The notes under the pieces are model-generated. The model did not search any database and was not told where the DNA came from. It worked only from the letters and a program-made list of their open reading frames with translations. 48,683 nt of DNA. Origin: an uncultured Methanobrevibacter sp. (GTDB taxonomy: Archaea > Methanobacteriota > Methanobacteria > Methanobacteriales > Methanobacteriaceae). The position numbers and the translations under genes were made by a program. Within the stretch, counting starts at the first letter, position 1; each line of letters opens with the position of its first letter. This document shows, piece by piece, positions 32,916 through 41,493 of this stretch. The stretch lies in the NCBI RefSeq assembly GCF_902788255.1, contig NZ_CADAJR010000014.1:1-48683 (forward strand). Reading direction: 5' to 3'.

Positions 32916-33923
32916 TTAACTTCTAATTTTTCTTCCTAAGTGATCTCTACCAGTTCTTTCATAGAAATCAGATGGGGGAGTCATATCGACTGCTACATCA
33001 GTCATAGAAGTTTGTCTTTTGTTAATATCAACATCGTCTTTTTTATCTTCCTCAGGGTTGGTCTCTTCATCTGAGTCATCATCTTTATCTTGTTTAGATT
33101 TGTTGATTTCAACATCATCTTCTTTTTCTTCCTCTTCATCAGCTTTATCAATATTAGGGTCAGTTCCACTTTTTGATACTGCTTCTGTAATTGCTTCTTT
33201 AACTGCCTGAGCTACTGCACCTGGTAACTGTTCCAATAAATCTTTATTGGTGATATCTTCATTAACAGGTGGTTGTTCAACAGTTTCATCTTTGTCGATA
33301 TCTGTTTCATCAGGCTTTTCTTCATCTTCAGTTTCGCTTTTGTTGATACTGAAGATATCACGAAGTTTAGCAAGAGATGATATCGGAATCATTGGTTCTT
33401 CATTCTTATTTTCATTAGTCATTTTTTCACCAGTTTTATCATTTTTATTGATGTAAACGTTGTAATCCATTATTTCCAAGCCATATTGGTTTGCTCCCTT
33501 GTCTACAAAACTAATAAACAATGGAATAACTTCTTCCATATCATCTAAGTCTTGATAGTGAATAGATTTGTTAATAAACCAATATTTCTTAGTCATGGCA
33601 TCTTCTGAAACAGAACCAAGACTTAAACCTTGAATACTACCATCGTTTATTGAAGATAGTAATTCTTCATTAGTTATTGCAAAAGTTGCCATCCAAGAAC
33701 CAGCTGGAACAATTTTACCATTGAGTTCGGTGTCGGTTTCAGTAATCCAGTTTGCAAGGACTTCGACACCCTCGTTTTTGATTCTAGTGTGCATTACATC
33801 AGTAGCTCTGTCTAGATACTTTGTAAAAATCTTTTTGATGTCTTTTTTATCTAGGCAATCGCCATCACTGTCTGGAACACCATTAGCAATAACAACACCA
33901 GTGATATAAGTTGCTTCGTTCAA
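32916..33923 (-). CDS. XkdF-like prohead protease fused to acidic scaffold
   Basis: Residues about 1-165 resemble the XkdF/Mu-type prohead serine protease: H45 in DVMHTRIK and the Ser in QGLSLGSVSED are the candidate catalytic pair. The rest (to 335) is Asp/Glu/Lys-rich and disordered-looking, with repeated EINKSKQDKDDD-like units, as in scaffolding proteins. The start is a TTG after GAGAGG, overlapping the stop of a nine-codon frame. It would process the capsid shell during assembly. Confidence 0.72.
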   Translation of the reverse strand: MNEATYITGVVIANGVPDSDGDCLDKKDIKKIFTKYLDRATDVMHTRIKNEGVEVLANWITETDTELNGKIVPAGSWMATFAITNEELLSSINDGSIQGLSLGSVSEDAMTKKYWFINKSIHYQDLDDMEEVIPLFISFVDKGANQYGLEIMDYNVYINKNDKTGEKMTNENKNEEPMIPISSLAKLRDIFSINKSETEDEEKPDETDIDKDETVEQPPVNEDITNKDLLEQLPGAVAQAVKEAITEAVSKSGTDPNIDKADEEEEKEDDVEINKSKQDKDDDSDEETNPEEDKKDDVDINKRQTSMTDVAVDMTPPSDFYERTGRDHLGRKIRS

Positions 33924-33949
33924 TTAAATGCCTCTCTTACAGTTTTCAT
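33920..33949 (-). CDS. nine-codon leader peptide before the protease gene
   Basis: ATG at 33949 follows TAGGAGCT and encodes MKTVREAFN. Its TGA (33920-33922) overlaps the TTG start of the protease gene, so ribosomes ending here could restart on the TTG. It could be chance; the tight overlap is the only support. Confidence 0.35.
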   Translation of the reverse strand: MKTVREAFN

Positions 33950-34108
33950 AGCTCCTAGATTTAAACTAGAAAAAATACAGCTATGTCACGATTAAAAATA
34001 AACAATGATTTGATTAAAATAATGAAAAGCTATAAAACAAGTCATTGGAATTAAATCAAATCAATCAAATAATTAATGTAGGTTAATTTTGTACTAAAAG
34101 TAAATAGT

Positions 34109-34116
34109 TTTATATA
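34109..34116 (-). promoter_or_regulatory. TATA box for the capsid operon
   Basis: The minus strand reads CTATATAAAAC just after the MuF stop codon. Transcription would start near 34088, leaving a leader of about 140 bases before the nine-codon frame. The 33950-34106 stretch has no gene. Confidence 0.5.
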
Positions 34117-34118
34117 GA

Positions 34119-34958
34119 TTAGAATGCTCTGAATTGGCAATAGCATATCCATGTATTCTCAAAACTGCCATTTGGGTCGCAAGGATACATTAAAGGTTCA
34201 ATTTCACCAGTTACATCGTGCATACATTGGAACGGTTCATAGAAATCAACTATCTGACCATCATTAGCAGAATGCCTTGTAGTCTGACCTTCATTAGTCC
34301 AAATCCATTCTTTCTGTGTGTAAACATCACTTAATCCTTTTTCTCTTGCTTCCTGATTGATAGCATCACATTCTTCCCAACTGGCATCCATTTGAGTTTG
34401 CCTATTCATTGCTTCAGCAGTAGGAGTTAAATCTCTGTAATTAAAATCATTAGAAGGAATGTTTATGCCAAATTTACTACGAATGAAATCGACATCTTTT
34501 ACTGATTTTTCCATTATATTTTTACGATTTGCAATCTTCTTTTCCCTTTTAGCTATTTTTTGGTATTCTTTAAGGTTTAATTCATATTTTCCCAATACCT
34601 TTTCAGTATAATTTAAATTTTTGGTTATTCTATCTAATTCTGTTTCTACAATTGTATTCAATCTCGAATTGGCTTTATTCTTGATGAACATATGTTGTAG
34701 TGCTGAATTAGATGTATATTTTGAGTTTATGATTTTGTTATATTGTTTGTATACCGTAGGTTTGTTTAGGACATATAAATCACCGTACAACATTGCTTGG
34801 GTAGGTTTAGCTGCCGGTTTATCATTTATGTAATCTTCAACATACTGATCAATGATATTGTTGTTGTAGACTTGGATATAATATGCACTCAATTGATTCT
34901 GTTGTTTTTCAATGAGTGATTTTCTCTCCCAATATTTCCTGTTTAGGATTGAAGCCAT
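34119..34958 (-). CDS. MuF-like head morphogenesis protein
   Basis: A 279-residue protein. The C-terminal 110 residues match the MuF minor head domain: KEWIWTNEGQTTRHSANDGQ, then a Pro/Gly turn (YPCDPNGSFENTWICYCQF). The N-terminal part is helical and basic. MuF proteins sit inside the portal region and are injected or help pack DNA. The gene overlaps the portal gene by 16 bases, the usual partner. Confidence 0.82.
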   Translation of the reverse strand: MASILNRKYWERKSLIEKQQNQLSAYYIQVYNNNIIDQYVEDYINDKPAAKPTQAMLYGDLYVLNKPTVYKQYNKIINSKYTSNSALQHMFIKNKANSRLNTIVETELDRITKNLNYTEKVLGKYELNLKEYQKIAKREKKIANRKNIMEKSVKDVDFIRSKFGINIPSNDFNYRDLTPTAEAMNRQTQMDASWEECDAINQEAREKGLSDVYTQKEWIWTNEGQTTRHSANDGQIVDFYEPFQCMHDVTGEIEPLMYPCDPNGSFENTWICYCQFRAF

Positions 34959-36280
34959 GTCATAACCTCATTCGCTTCATTTAAGTCATCTTCAGAATAA
35001 TCGGTCAAGCCTAACAACCTGCCATTGTAGTATCTTTCATTAAACAATGGGTTAGCATCATTATATTCCAATTGCAATTTAGGGTAATATACACTTACAG
35101 CTTTTATTGTCTCTCCAAGTGTTAGAATTCCGTTATTGAATAGATTTAAAATACTTCCGACTTCCACATCTTTTTTATCACTGAATATTGGAGTTTCAAT
35201 ATCTACTACACCGTTGTATTTGAAGTATTTTCGGTTAAATTTGTTGATTTCAATTTCAAACGGTAACTGCTCGTTCTCCAGCGATTTTGTATAAATCTCG
35301 TAGATTGTATTTGATTTTTGAGAATTCATTGACTCTGTTACATCATCAATCATTAGCCTGACTTTCGGAATGCTAAAACAGGCAAGAATGTCTTCATCAC
35401 ACCTATCAGCCAATTCTGATAGGTAGGAATAGTTTTGTTCTGAAATTGGTACATAACTGACTTCCAATGGAATCTCTGTATTAAAACTCTCTAAATCAAG
35501 AGTCAGTATTCCAGTTCCTGCGTCTTTCATCTGCTCTTCAAGGTCTTTTTTAGTTTCTTCTTTCTGTCCCTCGAAAGCAGGAGGTCTGCGAATAACAAGT
35601 ATTCCACTCATTAAATTTCCCTCATTAATCTTTTTAGCATTTAATTCATCTAATGCTACTTTGGCAGCTATACTGTTGAATGCAGGTAGCCAATAAGGGA
35701 TTTCATAAAACTCAGAAGTCTTTCCACCTCCCAACCAAAAGCATGTAGGTAGATCACTATCCTCTTCATCGTATTGGAATCTGCTTAGTTTCATCTTCAC
35801 ATCTGCTTTTCCATCGACTTTTTGGATAGCATAATAACTGTAAGTACCATCTCGGTTTGAATCCTGTTTGATGAACAATGTTTCGGCAGGGATTTGATAT
35901 AGCTTGATTGGTAGACCAGTTTCTTCATCGAATATTATTTCAGAAGCACCGAATCCATAGGAATAGAATTCCTGAAGTTGTTTGTATAATTCATTAATAT
36001 TATTTTTCCAAAATTTAGCAACGGTTTCTTCTATCTCTGATTCTTCATCAGTTAGATAGGTTATCTCATTAAGGATTACATCTTGAGCTAGGATACGGAT
36101 TGCCTTATCAAGCCTATTGTTCTGCAGGATTAAATTTTGTGCTATTCCAACAGGGACAATTGGGTCAATCCTGTATTTGTAATCCTTATCTTCTTTGCTT
36201 GTTTTTGGTGCTATACTCGATTGGATTTGTTGTTTGTTTATTTCTAAACCGTTATTCAATCGAGAAAAGTTAATCTTCAT
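34943..36280 (-). CDS. portal protein
   Basis: A 445-residue protein next to terminase and MuF genes. Segments such as YSYYAIQKVDGKADVK, the WLPAFNSIAAKVALDEL helix and the later acidic loop DRCDEDILACFSIPKVRLM follow the PBSX/Mu portal plan. The dodecameric ring forms the DNA entry pore. I use the ATG at 36280, preceded by GAGCTGATAAAT; 24 further upstream codons lack a ribosome site and look non-conserved. Confidence 0.82.
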   Translation of the reverse strand: MKINFSRLNNGLEINKQQIQSSIAPKTSKEDKDYKYRIDPIVPVGIAQNLILQNNRLDKAIRILAQDVILNEITYLTDEESEIEETVAKFWKNNINELYKQLQEFYSYGFGASEIIFDEETGLPIKLYQIPAETLFIKQDSNRDGTYSYYAIQKVDGKADVKMKLSRFQYDEEDSDLPTCFWLGGGKTSEFYEIPYWLPAFNSIAAKVALDELNAKKINEGNLMSGILVIRRPPAFEGQKEETKKDLEEQMKDAGTGILTLDLESFNTEIPLEVSYVPISEQNYSYLSELADRCDEDILACFSIPKVRLMIDDVTESMNSQKSNTIYEIYTKSLENEQLPFEIEINKFNRKYFKYNGVVDIETPIFSDKKDVEVGSILNLFNNGILTLGETIKAVSVYYPKLQLEYNDANPLFNERYYNGRLLGLTDYSEDDLNEANEVMTWLQS

Positions 36281-36435
36281 ATTTATCAGCTCAAAATAAT
36301 TATTAGAATGATGAAGGTACATTACGGAAGGAAAATCAATATGGTTAGACACTTTGCAAAAATTGTGGTATATTCTCTATGTAAATTCGGTAACATTATT
36401 TGAAAAGTTTGTTTATGTAAATCAATGCACCTTCA

Positions 36436-36443
36436 ATATATAC
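36436..36443 (-). promoter_or_regulatory. leftward TATA box for portal and MuF genes
   Basis: On the minus strand GAGTATATATTGAAGG contains a TATA box. The start point would be near 36413, giving a leader of about 130 bases. It abuts a stem-loop palindrome at 36444-36486. Confidence 0.45.
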
Positions 36444-36486
36444 TCTAATAAAAATAGTGAGATTTCAAATAATGAAACCTATTAGA
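36444..36486. promoter_or_regulatory. palindrome between divergent promoters
   Basis: TCTAATA (36444-36450) and TATTAGA (36480-36486) form the outer arms; TTTCA and TGAAA form an inner pair. It lies between the leftward TATA box at 36436 and the rightward one at 36509, where one bound regulator could control both. Confidence 0.4.
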
Positions 36487-36508
36487 AAAAATAAATTAAT
36501 TTTACAAA

Positions 36509-36518
36509 TTTATATATA
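36509..36518 (+). promoter_or_regulatory. rightward TATA box of the Sm-like gene
   Basis: TTTATATATA lies about 26 bases before the ATG at 36539, so transcription should begin at or next to the start codon (a leaderless mRNA). No ribosome site is seen, in agreement. Confidence 0.6.
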
Positions 36519-36538
36519 GGTAAAATAAAAATTTAATC

Positions 36539-36787
36539 ATGAAAGATTTATTAAAAAAATATTTAAATAAAGATGTAACCGTGAAAATAGGTGGCTATCG
36601 TTCAGTTAAAGGCAGTTTAATTGTCGTTTCTGATAGTTACTTTGCAGTAAAATCATTTTCTACCAAATATTGTTATCCTTATACAGTTATTCATGAAGTA
36701 CAGATTAATTCAAATTCAATAACTATAATAACTGGTAGTGTTGATTTAGAAGATGTTTATGAAGTTTTAAATCAATTTTTAGGTTAA
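36539..36787 (+). CDS. Sm-like small protein on the opposite strand
   Basis: An 82-residue protein. A short N-terminal helix (KDLLKKYLNKDVTVKI) and then five strands with VKGSLIVVSD and YTVIHEVQI follow the Sm/LSm layout. Sm-like proteins form rings that bind RNA. The match is by pattern only; the canonical Sm2 residues are not clear. It is rightward and alone amid leftward packaging genes, with its own leaderless promoter, so it is likely expressed in the lysogen. Confidence 0.6.
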   Translation: MKDLLKKYLNKDVTVKIGGYRSVKGSLIVVSDSYFAVKSFSTKYCYPYTVIHEVQINSNSITIITGSVDLEDVYEVLNQFLG

Positions 36788-36795
36788 AATAATTA

Positions 36796-36844
36796 ATAAT
36801 CATTCACATTCAATTTTAAGATTAGATTATCAGTTAATGATTAT
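36796..36844. terminator. inverted repeat between convergent genes
   Basis: ATAATCATT (36796-36804) and AATGATTAT (36836-36844) could form a hairpin serving both the Sm-like gene and the terminase gene. No good T-run is present, so termination is uncertain. Confidence 0.25.
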
Positions 36845-38181
36845 AATCTTATTACATTTTGTATTTCCATAAAAGCATATCCTAAACTATCTAATTCATC
36901 TGGAGATGGATATTCTTTCATTATTTCTTTATCAGGGTGAATATAAACATATTGATTGAATAAACTTCTTAATCTATCAGGATTAATTCTATTATCAAAA
37001 TACAATCTATCTTGTCTAATGAGATTCGCAGTAGGTCTTGCTCTATTGTACTTAGAATTACTTGATTGTGTTTTCTTCACTATTAATCCATATTTAGCTA
37101 TTAAATCCTTTAATACTCCTTGCCAGTGTTTGAGGGCATATGTAGAATCACTTCCTGGTTCTTGTTCAAAATTCACTACATATGGATTCCACTTAGAATT
37201 TCTTATTATGAAGTTTCTTAATCTTTCTTCAGGAAAAGCTGAAGGTGTGGCATCTAAGTCTACCAATACCAATTTTCCATTATTAAAGTACACTAGACAG
37301 GACATAGCAAATTTATCAGAACCTGTACTTGCTGGGTCAATTCCGATAGCACTGAAAGTTGGTTGCCAAGTCTTGTAGGTGTTCTCATATGATATTAAGG
37401 CACTATTCAATCTCTCTCTTCTAATTAATAATCCCTCTTTGAGAACTGCATCCCAATCACCATATTTTAGCTGAAGCTTTGTTAATTCATCAAGTTTGTC
37501 TAGCTGATGACCGTATTGTTCTCTATCCAAAAATATATTGTCTAAATAGCTGGAAGCAATGAAAGGATTTGGGGCATCATCTTTAATGAATCTATCTTTC
37601 ACCCAGTCATGACCTCGTCCTCCTGGGTTTGTCCCTGCTCTCATTCTAATTGGAACATCACTATCTTCAAGTTTCCTCAATCTACTGTGGAGATAAGTAT
37701 ATTGATTTTCAGGGAATTGTGTAAGCTCATCGAATCCCACGAATTGTAGCTCTGCACCTTGATACTGGTCGAGATCATTATTATGGGCTAGATATCCAAA
37801 GCTCAATGTGGCTCCACTTGGGAATGTCCAAGTCTTTGTATTACTGTTCCAATGTAACTCATCGTGAGTGGAGAGCCATTTATTCGCCCTATCCATGATA
37901 GCATTAGGTCTAGATAAATCCTGATATGTTTTCCTTAGGATTAAAGCTGAATAGTCAGGTTCACTAACATACTGCAATGCTGACATTAGGAGAGCATCAG
38001 ACTTTCCACCTCCGGCCTGTCCTCCATAAAGTAATTCTTCACTGGGGTGAGTTAGAAAATGAACCTGATTTAGAAATGGTTTATGTGGTATATACGGATT
38101 GTCTATCACTGTTGATTTGAAATCCACTCTATAATTCATCCAATTCTCTTTCAAGCTCTTTAAAGTAATTTTCATTTTCAA
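36841..38181 (-). CDS. terL: terminase large subunit
   Basis: The 446-residue packaging motor has Walker A at 53-61 (GGQAGGGKS), Walker B with D151-E152 (FVGFDE), and a C-terminal nuclease with D282 (IGIDPAST) and E339/E341 (FEQEPGSD). It pumps and cuts viral DNA at the portal. It overlaps the small-subunit gene by 53 bases. Start choice is uncertain: ATG at 38181 (AAGGATTG upstream) or ATG at 38139. Confidence 0.92.
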   Translation of the reverse strand: MKMKITLKSLKENWMNYRVDFKSTVIDNPYIPHKPFLNQVHFLTHPSEELLYGGQAGGGKSDALLMSALQYVSEPDYSALILRKTYQDLSRPNAIMDRANKWLSTHDELHWNSNTKTWTFPSGATLSFGYLAHNNDLDQYQGAELQFVGFDELTQFPENQYTYLHSRLRKLEDSDVPIRMRAGTNPGGRGHDWVKDRFIKDDAPNPFIASSYLDNIFLDREQYGHQLDKLDELTKLQLKYGDWDAVLKEGLLIRRERLNSALISYENTYKTWQPTFSAIGIDPASTGSDKFAMSCLVYFNNGKLVLVDLDATPSAFPEERLRNFIIRNSKWNPYVVNFEQEPGSDSTYALKHWQGVLKDLIAKYGLIVKKTQSSNSKYNRARPTANLIRQDRLYFDNRINPDRLRSLFNQYVYIHPDKEIMKEYPSPDELDSLGYAFMEIQNVIRL

Positions 38182-38542
38182 TCCTTTTTTCTTCTAGACT
38201 TTTCTTGCTTTCTACTTCCAATTTTCCGTCGTGATTTAAGTCCATACGGTCTTTTCTACCAAATTCATCAGGATAAACTCTTTCTAGATACCAAGCCGAT
38301 GCAGTCCATTGTTCAGCTTCATGGATTTTCTTTAAGTGAAATAATTTGTTCCTATTCTTAGCCATCTGAAAGTCATTGTAGAAATCTCTGTATTTGCCTC
38401 TCTTTGCTTGTTTACCTTTGTTAAGCCATTTATACAATGTAGCTTCATTTATCCCTGCAACCTCTGCACATTCCTTTTGATTAAGACCAGACTCACGAGC
38501 TTTTAAAATAATTTGAATAGTTTCATCGTTGAACTTTGCCAT
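38129..38542 (-). CDS. terS: terminase small subunit
   Basis: A 137-residue protein with an N-terminal helix-turn-helix (SGLNQKECAEVAGINEATLYKWL, residues about 15-37) that would bind the packaging site, and a helical C-terminus for the ring. The ATG at 38542 follows GGAGATTGATT. It is the first gene after the promoter at 38583. Confidence 0.8.
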   Translation of the reverse strand: MAKFNDETIQIILKARESGLNQKECAEVAGINEATLYKWLNKGKQAKRGKYRDFYNDFQMAKNRNKLFHLKKIHEAEQWTASAWYLERVYPDEFGRKDRMDLNHDGKLEVESKKSLEEKRIENENYFKELERELDEL

Positions 38543-38561
38543 AATCAATCTCCTTTAATAA

Positions 38562-38611
38562 GACTTGCTTTTTAGTGAAAAGGATATATTATATAGTGAA
38601 AAAAGCAAGTC
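38562..38611 (-). promoter_or_regulatory. terminase promoter enclosed by a 12-bp inverted repeat
   Basis: GACTTGCTTTTT (38562-38573) and AAAAAGCAAGTC (38600-38611) are perfect arms. The 26 bases between hold a minus-strand TATA box (TATATAATATATCC), flanked by two direct copies of TTTTCACTA. Transcription would start near 38564, about 20 bases before the terS ATG. This is a probable late promoter with a repressor or activator site. Confidence 0.55.
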
Positions 38612-39530
38612 AGTAATATTTCTCTTTCAATCTCTCAATCTTATCTTCAGGTATTGCCTTATACTTTGGAATGAAACTGAAAACACCTCCTACTCCATAG
38701 TCGCAGCGATTACAAGGAGGGTGAATTCTTAATTTGTTATACAACAAAGTTCTAATGAGATTTAATCTCCTGTTGTTATACCAAAACTCTTCAATGTCAG
38801 TATTATGAATGTTGCCAAAGATACTGGCATTATTCTCTCCATCTAAACAACATAATCTGATATCTCCATTGTATCTTATCACCAAGTCTTTAAATGGGAG
38901 TATACAAGGTTTAAACAATGGTTTTTCAAGAGGTTCATAACCTAATTTTGAAGCACTTTTGAAATCTAAGTTTCCAGCAAGATTATTCCAAGTCCTCAAT
39001 CCTTTTTTGTTTACTGCAAAGTTATCAGGAATTAAAACCATTTCGTGTGTGGTATTTGGATTATGTCTTTCGTAAGGTTTGAAGTCTGTTTCTCCATCAA
39101 TATGTACTTTAAAATATTTGTTGGATTTGTAATATTCAACTCTCTCGTCAAAAGTTCCATCGTAACAATCCACAGATAAGATGTTTCCACCTACTTCAAA
39201 GAATTCCTTTGCAGTTGCAATATCTAAAAAATCTCCATTTGTTATCAGATGAATCTGTGATTTTGGCAAGGTTTTTCTAAATAATCCTAAGATTTTTCTC
39301 CAATTAGGATTCAATAATGGTTCTCCTCTGTAATCGAACTGCAACCTCATTGGTTCAAATACTTTCAGACTATCTGCAATCTTTTTAGCAGTACTCAATG
39401 TCATAAAGTAATATTCATCTCTTTTGAGATGTCTTACTTGCCGAAAACATAACTTGCATCTACGGTTACACCCATATGTCAGTTCTATCACCGCATTGTG
39501 AGGTTTAGTCTGTCTGTTTGTCCTTTTCAT
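38610..39530 (-). CDS. viral radical SAM protein with SPASM-like C-terminus
   Basis: CxxxCxxC is at residues 21-28 (YGCNRRCKLCF). The C-terminal Cys cluster (RLCCLD, later PPCNRCDYG) fits a SPASM domain holding extra iron-sulfur clusters, as in peptide- or nucleotide-modifying enzymes. The 306-residue gene overlaps the other radical SAM gene by 26 bases, so they likely act together. The substrate is unknown; position beside ParB-like and terminase genes suggests viral DNA or a virion protein. Confidence 0.8.
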   Translation of the reverse strand: MKRTNRQTKPHNAVIELTYGCNRRCKLCFRQVRHLKRDEYYFMTLSTAKKIADSLKVFEPMRLQFDYRGEPLLNPNWRKILGLFRKTLPKSQIHLITNGDFLDIATAKEFFEVGGNILSVDCYDGTFDERVEYYKSNKYFKVHIDGETDFKPYERHNPNTTHEMVLIPDNFAVNKKGLRTWNNLAGNLDFKSASKLGYEPLEKPLFKPCILPFKDLVIRYNGDIRLCCLDGENNASIFGNIHNTDIEEFWYNNRRLNLIRTLLYNKLRIHPPCNRCDYGVGGVFSFIPKYKAIPEDKIERLKEKYY

Positions 39531-40809
39531 ACCATCCCTCTAATTCCTTGACACGATACAAGTTATCACCATTTTCATCGATGCCTACCTTTTCCACATG
39601 ATTTCTAGTCCTTAATTCAACTTTCCGTGGATTATTCCAACACCATCGTGTAAAGTCATGGCAGTCCATATTGAGTGTTTGCGCCTTTGATCTAGAATCA
39701 GCTATACATGCAGAAACCTCTGACTCGACACCCTTAAAACATTCCTTTGAATATTTACCAACATCTTTGAAAGTTATAATATCTGATTTTCTTCTTTGGG
39801 CTTGTTCAACCGCATGTGTAAAATTACCGAAATACAGATATTTATGCATATCAGGAGGAATAGCACAACAACAGTAACTAGGGGTGTAGATTTGTCTAGA
39901 CTTATTGCATGCATAGTATAATTTCAATTTCCGACAGGTTTCAATAAATTCATCGTAATAGGGTTGCAATATTTTATCTCGTTCTTCTTGGCTTTTTTTG
40001 GTATACAAATCGTATAAGTCCACTCCAGTGATTTCTGATAGTTTTAACATTCTATTTTTATAGAATTCAGGTAATACTGGTTTAACTAACAAATCTCTGA
40101 TTTTACAAGCATAAGCTCCACTCATTTTTGCCTTTGTAACTAATCCCTTAACATCACTGTATCCTGGAATTAGTGGTCGGATAATGTGAGTTACTTTGAT
40201 ACCGTTCTTGGAGAGTTTTTTAATGTTGTTAAATCTTTCAGTAGGTGAAGGCACTCCTCTTTCAACCTTACGAGCAATTAAATCGTTGGAGGTTGATATA
40301 GCTATCCTGAAATGCCAGTTATGGCTGTGATTTTTGATAATATTCATATACTTTGGCTTAGTATACATAGAACCTTTACTGCAAAAGGTCAGTGGATAGT
40401 CAATTTCATCAAAGAATTCAAGCAGCTCATATGTTACTCCATATTTTCTTTCATTATTGCAGAATGGGTCTGAAACGGTACCGAATTGAATCATCTTTCT
40501 GTTTTTCACATACTTTTCAAGGAACCTGTATGTTTTAGGGATTTCTCCACCATTTAATATTGCAGTGAAAACTCTTTTTATCAAATCAGGGTCAATAGTC
40601 CTTAATGGCATGGAGTCGTGTTTAACAATGTTTCCCTGCTTTTTAGCACGTAGATTGATTGATTTTCTTGCATTGGCATCGCAGTAAAGACAGTTGTAAC
40701 TGCAGAATGTATAATCATCAAGGAGGATAGGCATAAAACAAGACTCGTACTTGGTCTTCAATGTTATTCCTTGGTAATTCTTTTCGGGTTGTCTATTCTG
40801 ATTCTTCAT
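39505..40809 (-). CDS. viral radical SAM protein, SplB-like
   Basis: CxxxCxxC is at residues 36-43 (FCSYNCLYCDAN), in the N-terminal arrangement of spore-photoproduct-lyase-like proteins. GTVSDPFCNNERKYGVT and FRIAISTSNDL follow the barrel strands of that group. About 150 C-terminal residues are extra and Cys-rich (YCCCAI). The 434-residue gene starts inside the end of the ParB-like gene after GAGAGG. It may act on bases in DNA or on RNA; this is inference from family tendency. Confidence 0.8.
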   Translation of the reverse strand: MKNQNRQPEKNYQGITLKTKYESCFMPILLDDYTFCSYNCLYCDANARKSINLRAKKQGNIVKHDSMPLRTIDPDLIKRVFTAILNGGEIPKTYRFLEKYVKNRKMIQFGTVSDPFCNNERKYGVTYELLEFFDEIDYPLTFCSKGSMYTKPKYMNIIKNHSHNWHFRIAISTSNDLIARKVERGVPSPTERFNNIKKLSKNGIKVTHIIRPLIPGYSDVKGLVTKAKMSGAYACKIRDLLVKPVLPEFYKNRMLKLSEITGVDLYDLYTKKSQEERDKILQPYYDEFIETCRKLKLYYACNKSRQIYTPSYCCCAIPPDMHKYLYFGNFTHAVEQAQRRKSDIITFKDVGKYSKECFKGVESEVSACIADSRSKAQTLNMDCHDFTRWCWNNPRKVELRTRNHVEKVGIDENGDNLYRVKELEGWYEKDKQTD

Positions 40810-41491
40810 TTGTTAACCTCTCAACTAGTTCGTCTCCATCAACTACAATCTTTTTAAAGCTATCTTCACGGAAAAATGTATTGTGGTCAATTATTTCTAA
40901 GAACTTATTGGCTTTTTCCATGTCGATAAATGATATATAGACAATATTATGGTCCTTTTGATTGTCTTGAATGACTTCCAGCTCTTCATCAGGCTCTTCT
41001 ACTCCTGCATCAATATCTTCAAAGATTTCATTGTATTCAAAATCATCTAACAACACTTCAACTTCAGTATCATCGAAACCTGTTAGTTCAACATTTAAAT
41101 CACTTAGTTTCAAATCACTAAATAGATTAGTTAATTTATCATAATCCCAATCACCTGAAATCTTATTGAGTGCTAGATTGAGTGCTTTTTCGTGGTCATC
41201 TGACTCTATTTTCAAATCGGTATCTGTAAACACCCAACCGATGTCTCCTAGTTTGATAATGTTCAGTTCATCAAAGATTTTGTCATCTTCAAGGTGCTGG
41301 TCAATGAGTACATCAAACCTCTGATGACCGCCAATGATATGATTGTTCTTCAGATTTATTACAATTGGATCAACTAGTCCAAATGTAGCCAATGAGTTTT
41401 TGAGTTTAGTTGTCTCTGACTCTGATATAAATCTAGGATTGTAGTCTGCAGGAATAATGTCAGTAATTTTGATTTTTTCAATTTCCACCAT
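40793..41491 (-). CDS. ParB/Srx-fold protein
   Basis: A 232-residue protein. Residues about 1-90 are a ParB N-terminal domain: IIPADYNPR, GLVDPIVIN and IIGGHQRFDVL. The LALNKISGDWDYDKL segment follows, as in phage proteins that join this domain to DNA methylases; here no methylase follows, only an acidic tail. Such domains bind DNA and nucleotides and occur in phage DNA-modification clusters. Partition is unlikely, as no ParA is present. Confidence 0.82.
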   Translation of the reverse strand: MVEIEKIKITDIIPADYNPRFISESETTKLKNSLATFGLVDPIVINLKNNHIIGGHQRFDVLIDQHLEDDKIFDELNIIKLGDIGWVFTDTDLKIESDDHEKALNLALNKISGDWDYDKLTNLFSDLKLSDLNVELTGFDDTEVEVLLDDFEYNEIFEDIDAGVEEPDEELEVIQDNQKDHNIVYISFIDMEKANKFLEIIDHNTFFREDSFKKIVVDGDELVERLTNEESE

Positions 41492-41493
41492 AA

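Noticed and set aside
33019-33456. Rightward Ser-rich frames opposite the protease/scaffold gene
   Set aside because: They arise from the Asp/Glu-rich sense sequence and have no signals of their own.
40793-41491. Plasmid-type partition by the ParB-like protein
   Set aside because: No ParA and no centromere-like repeats are present; the sequence is closer to phage ParB/Srx proteins near terminases.
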